A DNA stretch of 64,000 bases from Streptomyces sannanensis (GCF_039536205.1 NZ_BAAAYL010000001.1:3286001-3350000); one strand, 5' to 3'; positions 51,595 to 61,135 are shown, numbered from the stretch's first letter. Numbers and translations are program-made. Notes: generated from the letters alone by a model not told the origin.

Positions 51595-52298
51595 CAGGCG
51601 TTGACCAGCTTCTTCAAGATCGAGGTGAAGAATCCGAGGCCGTCGGTGCGGCCCGTGCCGACGAGCGGCTCGACGGCGTGCTCGGGGTGCGGCATCAGGC
51701 CGACGACGTTGCCGGCCTCGTTGGTGATACCGGCGATGTCGCGGAGCGAGCCGTTGGGGTTGCCGTATCCATCAGCGGCCTCGCCGCGGGCCAGGTAGCG
51801 GAACGCGACCCGGCCCTCGGCCTCCAGCATGTCCAGGGTCCGCTCGTCGGCGACGTAACGGCCGTCCATGTTCTTGAGCGGGATCTGGATCTCCTGGCCG
51901 GCGGTGTAGTCGGCGGTCCAGGCCGTCTTGTCCGTCTCCACGCGCAGCCTCTGGTCGCGGCAGATGAAGTGCAGGTGGTTGTTGCGCAGCATCGCACCGG
52001 GCAGCAGATGGGCCTCGGTGAGGACCTGGAAGCCGTTGCAGATACCGAGGACCGGCATACCCGCCTTGGCCTGGTCGATGATCGTCTCCATCACCGGCGA
52101 GAAGCGGGAGATGGCACCGGCGCGCAGATAGTCGCCGTAGGAGAAGCCTCCGGCCAGTACGACCGCGTCGACCTGCTTGAGGTCCTTGTCGCGGTGCCAC
52201 AGCGAGACCGGCTCGGCGCCCGCGATGCGGACGGCTCGAAGACTGTCCCGGTCGTCGAGCGTACCCGGGAACGTGACGACTCCGATACGAGTGGTCAC
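51594..52298 (-). CDS. purQ: FGAM synthase glutaminase subunit PurQ
   Basis: 234 residues. [19 protein letters not shown] opens the class I glutaminase fold; [19 protein letters not shown] has the catalytic Cys, and [12 protein letters not shown] the catalytic His. It feeds ammonia to PurL. The GTG start overlaps the purS stop. Confidence 0.96.
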   Translation of the reverse strand: MTTRIGVVTFPGTLDDRDSLRAVRIAGAEPVSLWHRDKDLKQVDAVVLAGGFSYGDYLRAGAISRFSPVMETIIDQAKAGMPVLGICNGFQVLTEAHLLPGAMLRNNHLHFICRDQRLRVETDKTAWTADYTAGQEIQIPLKNMDGRYVADERTLDMLEAEGRVAFRYLARGEAADGYGNPNGSLRDIAGITNEAGNVVGLMPHPEHAVEPLVGTGRTDGLGFFTSILKKLVNA

Positions 52299-52546
52299 TT
52301 GGACTCCTCGACCTTCACGGTGAAGTCCTCGATGACGGTGTTGGCGAGGAAGGTTTCGGCCATCTCGTGGATGCGGGCGAGGGCGGCGTCATCGACGGGC
52401 CCCGCGACCTCGAGCTCGAAACGCTTTCCCTGGCGGACGTCCGCGATCCCGTCGAAGCCGAGACGGGGCAGCGCACGCTGCACGGCCTGTCCCTGCGGGT
52501 CGAGGATCTCCGGCTTGAGCATGACGTCGACTACGACGCGTGCCAC
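52295..52546 (-). CDS. purS: FGAM synthase subunit PurS
   Basis: 83 residues from GTG 52546, preceded by GGGAG at 7 nt. [20 protein letters not shown] and [20 protein letters not shown] match PurS, a small dimer that couples PurL to PurQ. It is the first gene of the purS-purQ-purL operon. Confidence 0.95.
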   Translation of the reverse strand: MARVVVDVMLKPEILDPQGQAVQRALPRLGFDGIADVRQGKRFELEVAGPVDDAALARIHEMAETFLANTVIEDFTVKVEESK

Positions 52547-52603
52547 TGGCACTCCCGTTGGTGTGGTGCGTAAGGCGGTTCCTTCAGCGTACCCGCCCGA
52601 AAA

Positions 52604-52619
52604 ATCTACTCGCGTAGAT
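52604..52619. promoter_or_regulatory. Palindromic operator-like site upstream of purS
   Basis: ATCTAC-TCGC-GTAGAT, perfect 6-bp arms, 58 bp before the purS start in the purS-lsr2 intergenic region. It is a candidate binding site for a regulator of the purine operon or of lsr2; I cannot name the regulator. Confidence 0.45.
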
Positions 52620-52878
52620 ATGCAGGGTGCCCGATCACGTTGCAGTATCGGCCCCCGGCAGGCCCACCAAGCCCCGGAAAAATCCCGGGAAAAAATCCCC
52701 CGGCTGGATTACGGTGGGACACGCTGAGGCAATTGCCAGGACTTCACAATGCAATGCCTCCCGCTGTACAAAGGAATCCCCAGGGAATCCCGAGGGAAAT
52801 GGGATTGCTGCAAATCAGCCGGAAGGCCGGTGTCGCCGCACGTCAGAGCCGCGATACCGCAGGAAAGGACCGATATCC

Positions 52879-53208
52879 GTGGCTCAGCGCGTAGTGGTCA
52901 CGCTCTTCGACGACATCGACGGCGGAGAGGCGGCGGAAACGGTCATGTTCGGCCTCGACGGGAAGTCGTACGAGATCGACCTCAATGACGCCAATGCAAT
53001 GAAACTGCGCGAGGCGCTTGCCCCGTACGTCGCAGCCGGCCGCAAGAAGTCGTCCCAGGCGTCACACTCCGGCAAGGCCTACCGGCACACCTCCCTGGCC
53101 CCGGACCCGGCGGCCGTCCGCGCCTGGGCCCGCTCGCACCAGATGGACGTGCCCACACGTGGCCGGATCCCGAAGAAGGTCTTCGAGGCCTTCAACGCCG
53201 CCCACTGA
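52879..53208 (+). CDS. lsr2: Lsr2-family nucleoid-associated protein
   Basis: 109 residues from GTG 52879 after GGAAAGGA. AQRVVVTLFDDIDGGEAAET is the dimerisation domain and the C-terminal AT-hook-like PTRGRIPKKVFEAFN contains the RGR minor-groove motif. It is H-NS-like, silencing AT-rich foreign DNA and antibiotic clusters. Conserved next to purS. Confidence 0.95.
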   Translation: MAQRVVVTLFDDIDGGEAAETVMFGLDGKSYEIDLNDANAMKLREALAPYVAAGRKKSSQASHSGKAYRHTSLAPDPAAVRAWARSHQMDVPTRGRIPKKVFEAFNAAH

Positions 53209-53489
53209 GCCGCCCGCTGCCCCCACCCCCGGACCCCGGGGGCGGCCGACCGCTGAACGCCCGCCCGGCCCGCCGGGCCACACCCACCGAGCCGCCGGGC
53301 CCTGCCGGCCGCTGCCGCGCCACCCGGCGCCTGCCGGACCGTGGAGCCGCCCGGCCGGCCCGCGCCGCTGGGGCATTGAGCCTGCAGAAACTCTCCAGCG
53401 ATCATGGACTTGCGCTACCCCCCCAATGATCAGCTAGAGTCTGGATCACGCCGAGGGGCGAGGCCGAAAAGCCGAAACCCACGGAGCGT
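53209..53489. other. Intergenic GC-rich segment
   Basis: 281 bp between lsr2 and tRNA-Gly. Low-complexity Pro/Gly-type GC-rich sequence. I see no gene. Confidence 0.4.
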
Positions 53490-53561
53490 GCGGGTGTAGT
53501 TCAGTAGTAGAACATCCCCCTTCCAGGGGGAAGGCGCAGTGTGCGATTCCTGTCACCCGCT
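53490..53561 (+). tRNA. tRNA-Gly (UCC)
   Basis: GCGGGTGTAGTTCAGTAGTA opens the cloverleaf, anticodon loop CTTCCAG; the acceptor closes with CACCCGC. Confidence 0.93.
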
Positions 53562-53642
53562 CCGCATCAGGTACCAACCACTCCGATGGATCAGGTACAG
53601 TGGTGTTCGCACCGCCCGGTGAAAGCCGGTCGGGGCAAAAAT

Positions 53643-53715
53643 GCGGACGTGGCTCAGTTGGTAGAGCATCACCTTGCCAAGGTGAGGGTCGCGAGTTCGA
53701 ATCTCGTCGTCCGCT
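53643..53715 (+). tRNA. tRNA-Gly (GCC), copy 1
   Basis: The acceptor GCGGACG pairs with CGTCCGC; the anticodon loop is TTGCCAA. The same sequence occurs at 58312-58384. Confidence 0.94.
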
Positions 53716-53721
53716 CAAGTG

Positions 53722-53752
53722 AAGGCCCTGGTCGAAAGACCAGGGCCTTTTT
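53722..53752. terminator. tRNA-Gly terminator
   Basis: AAGGCCCTGGTC and GACCAGGGCCTT around GAAA, followed by TTTC. Confidence 0.88.
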
Positions 53753-53840
53753 CATTGCCGTCACCGCTGATGACAAATGTCATCAGCAGCGATGACAGCA
53801 CGCACTGACCTTCCGTCCGCGACGGCGGAACGCTGGATCC

Positions 53841-54767
53841 ATGACCGATGTGATCGAAGCCGAGGGGCTGCGGCGCACCTACCGGGGCGGCTTCGAGGCC
53901 GTCCGCGGAATCTCCTTCTCCGTGGCACCCGGCGAACTCTTCGCCCTGCTCGGAACGAACGGCGCCGGCAAGACCTCCACCGTCGAGCTCCTCGAGGGCC
54001 TCGCCCCGCCTGGCGGGGGCGCGGTACGGGTGCTGGGGCACGACCCGTACCGCGAACGGGCCGCCGTACGTCCGCGGATCGGAGTAATGCTCCAGGAAGG
54101 CGGCTTCCCCTCCGACCTCACCGTCACCGAGACCGTCCGCATGTGGGCCGGGTGCACCAGTGGGGCGCGTCCGGTCGGCGAGGCCCTGGAGCTGGTGGGG
54201 CTCACGGGCCGGGCCGGCACCCGCGTGAAGCTGCTCTCCGGCGGCGAGAAACGGCGCCTGGACCTGGCGCTCGCCCTGCTCGGCCGGCCCGAGGTGCTCT
54301 TCCTCGACGAGCCGACGACCGGACTCGACGCCGAAGGACGCCGCGAAACCTGGAAGCTGGTGCGCGAACTGCGCGACTCCGGCACCACCGTGCTGCTCAC
54401 CACGCACTATCTGGAGGAGGCCGAGCAGCTCGCCGACCGGCTGGCGATCCTGCACCAGGGCCGCATCGCGGCCGAGGGCCGGGTGGCGGACGTGGTCGCC
54501 GGACGGCCCGCGCGGATCTCCTTCGACCTGCCGGACGGCTACCACCTCGGCGATCTTCCCCCGCTCGGACAACTCGGCGTCACCGACCACGAGTCGGTCG
54601 GCCGGACCGTACGCCTGCGGACGAACGCTCTGCAAGAGTCGGCCACCGGGCTGCTGTTGTGGGCCCAGCGGGCCGGAGTGGAGCTGCGCGGCCTGGATGT
54701 GCGGTCGGCGTCGCTGGAGGAGGCGTTCCTGGAGATCGCGAAGGAAGAGAAGGAGCAGACCGCATGA
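53841..54767 (+). CDS. ABC transporter ATP-binding protein
   Basis: 308 residues. Walker A GTNGAGKTSTVELL, Q-loop VMLQEGGFPSDLTVTETV, signature LLSGGEKRRLDLALALLG, Walker B VLFLDEPTTGLDAEG and H-loop LTTHYLEEAEQLADRLA are all present. It is the drug-export (DrrA/CcmA) type of ATPase. It is coupled to the permease by a four-base overlap. The operon continues into a histidine kinase, so it probably forms a stress- or drug-response exporter. Confidence 0.92.
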   Translation: MTDVIEAEGLRRTYRGGFEAVRGISFSVAPGELFALLGTNGAGKTSTVELLEGLAPPGGGAVRVLGHDPYRERAAVRPRIGVMLQEGGFPSDLTVTETVRMWAGCTSGARPVGEALELVGLTGRAGTRVKLLSGGEKRRLDLALALLGRPEVLFLDEPTTGLDAEGRRETWKLVRELRDSGTTVLLTTHYLEEAEQLADRLAILHQGRIAAEGRVADVVAGRPARISFDLPDGYHLGDLPPLGQLGVTDHESVGRTVRLRTNALQESATGLLLWAQRAGVELRGLDVRSASLEEAFLEIAKEEKEQTA

Positions 54768-55525
54768 CCGCCCTGGCACGCATGACCGCCCTCGGACGCG
54801 CCGAACTGACGCTGCTCGGACGCAACAGGACGGCGCTGTTCACAGCGCTGGCCCTGCCCGCGCTGATGACCTTCAGCTTCAGCACCGCGGTGCGGGAGAT
54901 GGATCTCGAAGCCGCCGGGCTGACCGCCGCGACCGTGCTGCTGCCCGGCTCCATCGTGCTGGTGCTGCTCTTCGCCGTGTACTCGACCCTCACCGGCGCG
55001 TATGTGGCCCGCCGCGAGGAGCTGGTGCTCAAGCGGCTGCGTACCGGAGAGCTGTCCGACCTGGAGATCCTCGCCGGAACCGCGCTGCCCGCCGTGGTCA
55101 CCGGACTCGCCCAGTGCGTGCTGCTGGCGGTCGGCGGCGCCCTGGCCCTGGACGCGCCCGCGCCCGCCAGTCCGCTACTGATGATCGCCGGCGTGGTGCT
55201 CGGCATGACGCTCGTCGTGGCACTGGCCGCCGCGTCCTCGGGCCTCACCCGCACCTCGGAGACCGCGCAGCTCACCGTGCTGCCGCTGGTCCTGGTGTCG
55301 GCGCTGGGCTCCGGGGTGGTCGCCCCGCTGGAGCTGTTCCCGGACCGGCTCGCCTCGGCTCTGGAGCTGCTGCCCATGTCACCCGTGGTCGCGCTCATAC
55401 GCGACGGCTGGACCGGCGGCGCGGACGCGGGCGAGAGCCTCAAGCACCTCGCGGTAGGCCTGGCCTGGGCTCTGATCACGGTGTTTGCTGTACGCAGGTG
55501 GTTCCGCTGGGAGCCGCGGCGCTGA
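54764..55525 (+). CDS. ABC-2 type transporter permease
   Basis: 253 residues with six membrane segments, opening RMTALGRAELTLLGRNRTAL. The start ATG 54764 overlaps the ATPase stop (ATGA). Typical ABC-2 layout: TFSFSTAVREM loop, VYSTLTGAYVARREELVLKR and AALRDGW-like VALIRDGWTGG near the end. It should form the export channel of the ATPase. Confidence 0.9.
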   Translation: MTALARMTALGRAELTLLGRNRTALFTALALPALMTFSFSTAVREMDLEAAGLTAATVLLPGSIVLVLLFAVYSTLTGAYVARREELVLKRLRTGELSDLEILAGTALPAVVTGLAQCVLLAVGGALALDAPAPASPLLMIAGVVLGMTLVVALAAASSGLTRTSETAQLTVLPLVLVSALGSGVVAPLELFPDRLASALELLPMSPVVALIRDGWTGGADAGESLKHLAVGLAWALITVFAVRRWFRWEPRR

Positions 55526-55542
55526 GCGGAAACGGATGAAGA

Positions 55543-56760
55543 GTGCTGGGACCGATACGCAGCTGGCAGCGGCGAAGCAAGATCGAGAAGGTCGAGCTCT
55601 ACACGCGCTTCACGTACTACGCCCTCCCCTGGTTCCTGTGCCTGGGCTGGGGCGTCCTGCCGCTGACCGATGTGGAACACCGCCCCCTCCCCCTCGCCCT
55701 GGCCGGGACGCTGACCCTCATCTGGATCGTCCAGTGCGTGGTCACCCGGCGCGCCCTCGGTGAGTCGCTGGACCACTATCTGGGCCGGGCGCCGTTTCCG
55801 GTGCGCCGGCTGACCGTCTCGGCGGTACTGATGGGGCTCGCCCTGGTGGCCGTCGCCGCTCTGGTGGCAGTGGACGGCATCCAGGACCCCACGGCCGTCC
55901 TGGGGGTGCTCTTCCTCCCGATGCCCTTCGCCCTGCCGTACTGCATGGCCGTACGGATACGGGTGTACGCGGCCGTGTACGCGGGCATCACCGCGGCCGC
56001 GATCGCCGCGCTGGCCGCGGCGGGAGCGGACGGCACCACCCTGGTCGTCCTGCTGCCGACGATGGCCGGTGGCTGCCTCATGGCCCTCGGCACCTCACGG
56101 CCCGGGGCCTGGACGCTGGGCGTGATGTGCCAGCTCGACGAGGCCCGGGACGTACAGGCGCGACTGGCGGTCGCGGAGGAGCGACTGCGGTTCGGCCGCG
56201 ACCTGCACGACGTACTGGGCCGGAACCTGGCCGTGATCGCCCTCAAGAGCGAACTCGCCGTGCAACTCGCCCGGCGGGAACGCCCCGAGGCCGTGGAGCA
56301 GATGATCGAGGTGCAGCGGATCGCGCGGGAGTCCCAGCGCGAGGTACGGGACGTGGTGCGCGGCTACCGCGAGGCCGACCTGAGGGTGGAACTGGACGGC
56401 GCCCGGGGCGTGTTGGAGGCGGCCGGCATCAACTGCGAGGTGGACTCCGGCGATGCCTCGTCCCTGCCGCCGAACATCCAGTCGGCCCTGGCCTGGGTCG
56501 TCCGCGAGGCGACGACGAACGCGCTCCGGCACGGGGATGCGCGCCGGTGCGAGGTCCGCTTCTCGGTGACGGACACGCACGCGGCCCTGGTGGTCGAGAA
56601 CGACGGCGCCGACGCAACCCGCTCGGGTCCGTCCGGCTCGGGCCTCACGGGCCTACGCGAACGCCTGGCAGCCCTGGACGGCACACTCGAAGCGGGCCGC
56701 GCGGCCCCGGACGTCTTCCGCGTCACGGCGAAGGTGCCGGTGCCGGACCTTGTTCAGTGA
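55543..56760 (+). CDS. NarL-type sensor histidine kinase
   Basis: 405 residues from GTG. Five or six membrane segments sit in the N-terminal 190 residues. The HisKA_3 phospho-acceptor RFGRDLHDVLGRNLAVIAL holds the H box (about residue 223), and the ATPase has VREATTNALRHG and GSGLTGLRERLAALDG. The first codons (LGPIRSWQRRSK) follow the ABC permease by 17 bp. The partner regulator lies 920 bp further on, beyond a tandem repeat array. Confidence 0.9.
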   Translation: MLGPIRSWQRRSKIEKVELYTRFTYYALPWFLCLGWGVLPLTDVEHRPLPLALAGTLTLIWIVQCVVTRRALGESLDHYLGRAPFPVRRLTVSAVLMGLALVAVAALVAVDGIQDPTAVLGVLFLPMPFALPYCMAVRIRVYAAVYAGITAAAIAALAAAGADGTTLVVLLPTMAGGCLMALGTSRPGAWTLGVMCQLDEARDVQARLAVAEERLRFGRDLHDVLGRNLAVIALKSELAVQLARRERPEAVEQMIEVQRIARESQREVRDVVRGYREADLRVELDGARGVLEAAGINCEVDSGDASSLPPNIQSALAWVVREATTNALRHGDARRCEVRFSVTDTHAALVVENDGADATRSGPSGSGLTGLRERLAALDGTLEAGRAAPDVFRVTAKVPVPDLVQ

Positions 56761-57145
56761 ACGGAGGGGGCCGTGCAGGGGATGCTGCCCGGGCCCGGCG
56801 TTGCCGCCCTCTGTGCACTTGAGCGGTGTGAACGTCCTCAAACTCCCCCAGTTGCCTCCCCCGGCTACCGCTGGGGTGCCCCCAGGGTGCCTCCAGGACG
56901 GGCTTGTCCGGCGACCCGGTGTGGAATGACTGCCACAGCCGTGCAGCAGTCGGTCGAAGGGGGACGCGCAGGGGGTGCTGTCCGGGCCGTAAAACGTGAT
57001 GTGTGACGCGCGAACGTGCCGGGCGACTTCACGGACTCCGAGAACGCGCGGCGTACGGGGGTCCGGGGGTCTCCCCCGGAAAAACACAGCATGCCCGGCC
57101 CGGACAGTACCCCCGGAGCGGCATCCGGCAACGACAGCAACCCCC
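56761..57145. other. Spacer with MITE fragment before the repeat array
   Basis: Contains a fragment of the MITE-like family interior (about 56843-56897, CCCCCAGTTGCCTCCCCC, then CCAGGGTGCC) and no gene. The termini of the element are not seen. Confidence 0.45.
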
Positions 57146-57605
57146 GAACCGCACCCGACAACGACAGCAACCCCCGACCACCAGCACCCCCGAACCGCAC
57201 CCGACAACGACAGCAACCCCCGACCACCAGCACCCCCGAACCGCACCCGACAACGACAGCAACCCCCGACCGCCAGCACCCCCGAACCGCACCCGACAAC
57301 GACAGCAACCCCCAACCGCCAGCACCCCCGAACCGCACCCGACAACGACAGCAACCCCCGACCACCAGCACCCCCGAACCGCACCCGACAACGACAGCAA
57401 CCCCCGACCGCCAGCACCCCCGAACCGCACCCGACAACGACAGCAACCCCCAACCGCCAGCACCCCCGAACCGCACCCGACAACGACAGCAACCCCCAAC
57501 CGCCAGCACCCCCGAACCGCACCCGACAACGACAGCAACCCCCAACCGCCAGCACCCCCGAACCGCACCCGACAACGACAGCAACCCCCGACGCACCCGG
57601 GTAGG
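57146..57605. repeat. 46-bp tandem repeat array, ten units
   Basis: Units start at 57146 and every 46 bp after it, to 57560; a half unit lies just upstream. The core is GAACCGCACCCGACAACGAC followed by AGCAACCCCC. Only two positions vary, about 31 (G/A) and 35 (A/G), giving types A, B and C. Read in order they are A A B C A B C C C and then a diverged last unit, so a 138-bp block A-B-C appears to be duplicated. Because 46 is not a multiple of three, the array is open in all three frames on both strands; no coding signal is needed. It lies between the kinase and regulator genes. Confidence 0.95.
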
Positions 57606-57680
57606 CGCACTCGGGCACGCGACCCCTGAGGGTCGCTCCGGGCCACGCCCGGGAGGAACCAAACGACCGAGAGGAACCAG

Positions 57681-58289
57681 ATGACCGTGCACGTGCTGCT
57701 CGCCGATGACGAGCACCTCATCCGAGGCGCGCTCGCCGCGCTGCTCGCGCTGGAGGACGATCTGACCGTCGTCGCCGAGGCCGCCTCCGGGCCCGAGGCG
57801 CTCGCCATGGCGCGGGCGCACCGGCCCGATGTCGCGGTGCTGGATCTGCAGATGCCCGGCGCCGACGGCGTGAGCGTCGCCACATCGCTGCGGGCCGAGC
57901 TGCCGTCCTGCCGGACCATGATCGTGACCAGCCATGGCCGCCCGGGGCACCTCAAGCGCGCCCTCGCCGCGGGCGTCCGCAGCTTCGTACCAAAGACCCT
58001 CAGCGCCCAGCGCCTCGCCGAGATCATCCGCACCGTCCACGCCGGAAACCGCTACGTGGACCCGGAGTTGGCCGCCGACGCGATCTCGGCCGGGGACTCG
58101 CCGCTGACCGCCCGGGAGGCGGAAGTGCTGGAGCTGGCGGCCGACGGGGCGCCCATCGCGGAGATCGCCGAGCGGGCTTCGCTCTCCCCGGGGACGGTAC
58201 GGAACTACCTCTCCTCGGCTGCCTCGAAGCTCGGCGCCGAGAACCGCCACGCGGCGGCGCGTCTCGCTCGCGCCCGGGGTTGGGTATAG
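57681..58289 (+). CDS. NarL/FixJ-type response regulator
   Basis: 202 residues after GAGAGGAACC. The receiver has DDEHLIRGAL, the phospho-acceptor in VAVLDLQMPG (about residue 54), and the C-terminal LuxR-type HTH SPLTAREAEVLELAADGAPI with SLSPGTVRNYLSSAASKLG. It should be phosphorylated by the kinase at 55543-56760 and probably controls the ABC genes. The distance from the kinase is unusual because of the repeat array. Confidence 0.93.
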   Translation: MTVHVLLADDEHLIRGALAALLALEDDLTVVAEAASGPEALAMARAHRPDVAVLDLQMPGADGVSVATSLRAELPSCRTMIVTSHGRPGHLKRALAAGVRSFVPKTLSAQRLAEIIRTVHAGNRYVDPELAADAISAGDSPLTAREAEVLELAADGAPIAEIAERASLSPGTVRNYLSSAASKLGAENRHAAARLARARGWV

Positions 58290-58311
58290 TTGGTCTCGCG
58301 CTACGGCGCCT

Positions 58312-58384
58312 GCGGACGTGGCTCAGTTGGTAGAGCATCACCTTGCCAAGGTGAGGGTCGCGAGTTCGAATCTCGTCGTCCGCT
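58312..58384 (+). tRNA. tRNA-Gly (GCC), copy 2
   Basis: Same sequence as 53643-53715. Confidence 0.94.
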
Positions 58385-58389
58385 CAAGT

Positions 58390-58420
58390 GAAGGCCCCGG
58401 TCGATCCGACCGGGGCCTTC
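58390..58420. terminator. Bidirectional terminator (tRNA-Gly / purC)
   Basis: GAAGGCCCCGGTCG pairs with CGACCGGGGCCTTC around a short loop. It ends the tRNA transcript and purC, which converge here. Confidence 0.88.
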
Positions 58421-58427
58421 GGCGTTG

Positions 58428-59327
58428 CTACGACCAGCTCATACCGGTCAACAGCTCGTACGCCTCCAGGTACTTCGCGCGGGTGCGCTCCACCACCTCG
58501 GCGGGCAGCGCGGGCGGCGGCTGCTCGCTCTTGCGGTCCCAGCCGGACTCGGCGGAGGTCAGCCAGTCGCGGACGTACTGCTTGTCGTACGACGGCTGAG
58601 CACGGCCCGGCTGCCACTGGTCGGCCGGCCAGAAGCGCGAGGAGTCGGGGGTGAGCACCTCGTCGGCGATGACCAGCTGCTCACCGTCGAAGCCGAACTC
58701 GAACTTCGTGTCCGCGAGGATGATGCCGCGCTCACGGGCGATGTCGCGGGCCCGGCCGTAGACGGCCAGGGTCGTCTGGCGGAGCAGGGCGGCGGTCTCG
58801 GCGCCGACCTGGCGGGCGACCTCCTCGTACGACACGTTCTCGTCGTGGTCGCCGACGGCCGCCTTCGTGGCGGGGGTGAAGATCGGCGCGGGCAGCTCGG
58901 AGCCGTCGCTGAGCCCCTCGGGGAGGGCGAGACCGCAGACGGTGCGGGACTCCTGGTACTCGGCGAGGCCGGAGCCGGTGAGGTAGCCGCGGGCGACGCA
59001 CTCGACCGGGACCATGTTCAGCGACTTGCAGATGAGGGTGCGGCCGGCCCAGTCGGCGGGGGCGCCGGCGGGCAGCTCGGCGGAGATCACATGGTTGGGC
59101 ACCAGGTCGGCGAGGCGGTCGAACCACCAGAGGGACAACTGGGTGAGCACCCGGCCCTTGTCCGGGATCTCGGTGGGCAGCACCCAGTCGTACGCGGACA
59201 TGCGGTCGCTGGCGACCATCACGAGGTCACCGGCCTCGTTCTGGTACAGGTCGCGCACCTTGCCGGTGTGCAGATGCACCAGGCCCGGTACCTGGATCGG
59301 TTCGGGCTTTTCGACGAATCCGGACAC
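58428..59327 (-). CDS. purC: SAICAR synthase
   Basis: 299 residues. HTGKVRDLYQNEAGD, VASDRMSAYDWVLPTEIPDK, VPVECVARGYLTGSG and LADTKFEFGFDGEQLVIADE are PurC signatures. It ligates CAIR and aspartate. It starts from GTG 59327. It is transcribed away from the DMF-like gene's terminus. Confidence 0.95.
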   Translation of the reverse strand: MSGFVEKPEPIQVPGLVHLHTGKVRDLYQNEAGDLVMVASDRMSAYDWVLPTEIPDKGRVLTQLSLWWFDRLADLVPNHVISAELPAGAPADWAGRTLICKSLNMVPVECVARGYLTGSGLAEYQESRTVCGLALPEGLSDGSELPAPIFTPATKAAVGDHDENVSYEEVARQVGAETAALLRQTTLAVYGRARDIARERGIILADTKFEFGFDGEQLVIADEVLTPDSSRFWPADQWQPGRAQPSYDKQYVRDWLTSAESGWDRKSEQPPPALPAEVVERTRAKYLEAYELLTGMSWS

Positions 59328-59414
59328 GGTTCCTCCCCGTGGTTCTGTCCAATGCCTTGATTCTCCCGCATCCGGGAGGCAGGACGGTCCAGGGGGTCGG
59401 TCGTGTCAGCCGGG

Positions 59415-60944
59415 TCAGTCGCGTTTGCAGATGCGGTCCAGGAGGTTGGCGGTGGCGCGCTGGATACGGCTGTCGGTGTGGCCGGGCCGGTCGAGGGCCG
59501 GGGACCATGCGAACGTTCCGGAAGCGAAGACGAGCGCTCCGCTCGGTGCCCGGTAGAGCGAGGTCTCCTGGTGGCGCAGTACCCCGTCGCCGTCGCGGTA
59601 CGGGGAGTGGGCGAGCAGGATGCGGTCCTGGTGCTCGGGGAGCGTGGTACGCGGGAAGTACCGGTCGGCCTCGCCCGCGACCAGGCCGGAGATCTCGTCG
59701 CCCTCGTGCGCCCCGGTGGCGTCCCACAGCCAGTGGTCCGCGTTGCGTACGACCAGGGGGTGCGGCTCGGGGACCCGGCCCGCGTACTGGATGCCGAGCA
59801 GCTGCTGCTCGGGGCGGTCGATCTCCCGCCACAGGGCCGGTCGGCCGGGGCCTCTGCGCTTGCGGCAGGTGAGCAGCCGGTCCGGCACACCGGAGGGCGA
59901 GGGTCCGAGCTCGACCTGCCAGTACATGGTGTTGGCGGAGAGGAAGACGAGCGAGGTGCCGTGCTCGCGGGCCAGCTCGGCGGTGCGGCGCATCGGGGCG
60001 GACCAGTACTCGTCGTGGCCGGGGAAGACCAGTCCGCGGTAGCGGGTGGGGTCCACGCGGCCGGCGTGCATGTCGCGGGCGTCGGCGTACGCGATGTCGT
60101 AGCCGTATCGCTCGGCCCAGCGGATGAAGTCGTAGGCATGGCCCACGTGCAGCGGAAGCCCGGCCCCGGCGTACGGCCGGTCGAAGGACACCGTGATCGC
60201 CGCGTCCTCCTCGCCGAGCAGCCGTCCGTGCGCGTCCCAGGCGTGGTAGAGACTGGCGCCGGTGCGGCCGTCCTCCGGGTAGAGGTTGTATGCCTGCCAG
60301 GTGATGTCGGGCAGCAGGAGGAGCAGATCGGCGGGGTGGCCGTCGCGGACGGTGAAGGGGATGTGGGAGCGGTAGCCGTCGGCGGTGGTCAGCACGGCGA
60401 CGTACGCGCCGACCGGCCAGTGGACCGGGATCTGCAGACGCCAGGAGAGCCACCAGTGGTGGCAGGAGACGGTGCGGTCGGCGGCGAGCGGGGCCGGCTG
60501 GACGATGCCTGACAGCCGCGGACTGGTGGTGATCTTGGCGGCGCCGTCGCCGTTGTAGTGCCCGATCCGGTAGATGTCGACGGAGAACTGCTGGGGCGGG
60601 TCGACGGTGATGTGGAAGTCCACCGCCTCGCCGGGGGCGACCGCCCCCGTGGATGTGAACCCCTTGATCTGCCGGTGCACGTCGTCGGCCGTACGCGGCC
60701 CGCTGCCGGCGACACGGGGGCGGGGGACCGTGGCTGCGGTCTCCACGTCGGCCCGGACATGGCCGGCGGTGTCGGCGCGCTCCGCCTGCTCGACGTGTTC
60801 GGCGTACCAGGGGATGAACTGCCCGGTGTCGCCGTAGTACTGCTCGCTGCCCCGCAGCCAGGGCAGCGGACCCTGGCCGAAAGGATCCGAGACGGCGTAG
60901 GCGAGGGCGCCCGATTCCCAGCGCCGGATCTGCTCCGCCCCCAT
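59415..60944 (-). CDS. N,N-dimethylformamidase large-subunit-like protein
   Basis: 509 residues from ATG 60944 after GGGAGGGAAAGGGT. Motifs SCHHWWLSWRLQIPVHWPVG, DITWQAYNLYPEDG, FPGHDEYWSAPMRR and FLSANTMYWQ resemble the conserved C-terminal domain of N,N-dimethylformamidase beta subunits. No small subunit gene is nearby and the substrate is not established. Such proteins are common in Streptomyces and most are not known to hydrolyse DMF. Longer ORFs upstream are not believed. Confidence 0.8.
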   Translation of the reverse strand: MGAEQIRRWESGALAYAVSDPFGQGPLPWLRGSEQYYGDTGQFIPWYAEHVEQAERADTAGHVRADVETAATVPRPRVAGSGPRTADDVHRQIKGFTSTGAVAPGEAVDFHITVDPPQQFSVDIYRIGHYNGDGAAKITTSPRLSGIVQPAPLAADRTVSCHHWWLSWRLQIPVHWPVGAYVAVLTTADGYRSHIPFTVRDGHPADLLLLLPDITWQAYNLYPEDGRTGASLYHAWDAHGRLLGEEDAAITVSFDRPYAGAGLPLHVGHAYDFIRWAERYGYDIAYADARDMHAGRVDPTRYRGLVFPGHDEYWSAPMRRTAELAREHGTSLVFLSANTMYWQVELGPSPSGVPDRLLTCRKRRGPGRPALWREIDRPEQQLLGIQYAGRVPEPHPLVVRNADHWLWDATGAHEGDEISGLVAGEADRYFPRTTLPEHQDRILLAHSPYRDGDGVLRHQETSLYRAPSGALVFASGTFAWSPALDRPGHTDSRIQRATANLLDRICKRD

Positions 60945-61135
60945 ACCCTTTCCCTCCCTCTGTCCCTCGGGACAGCTACGACAACCGCCGACAACTGCCG
61001 TGCGCCGGCTGTCAGCTACCGACCCCCAGCACATCACATAACGCACGCACTCCGTCACCGTTCGTCGCGAATTGACCAGGCCGAAACCTTCCAACGAGCG
61101 ATCAGGCCTGTCCGCGCGACGCCCCGGGCCCGTCC

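Noticed and set aside
49375..51798. 807-residue ORF antisense to purL
   Set aside because: Shadow of purL, which is certain.
53541..53795. 84-residue ORF through tRNA-Gly
   Set aside because: It is a reading of the tRNA gene and terminator.
57146..57605. CRISPR array
   Set aside because: Units are directly abutting with no unique spacers, and no cas genes are near.
57016..57684. Three overlapping plus-strand ORFs of Pro/Asn/Thr-rich repeats and two minus-strand Gly/Val-rich ones (56653-58250)
   Set aside because: The 46-bp unit is not a multiple of three, so every frame yields a similar rotated repeat; there is no independent ribosome site or codon bias. They are shadows of the tandem array.
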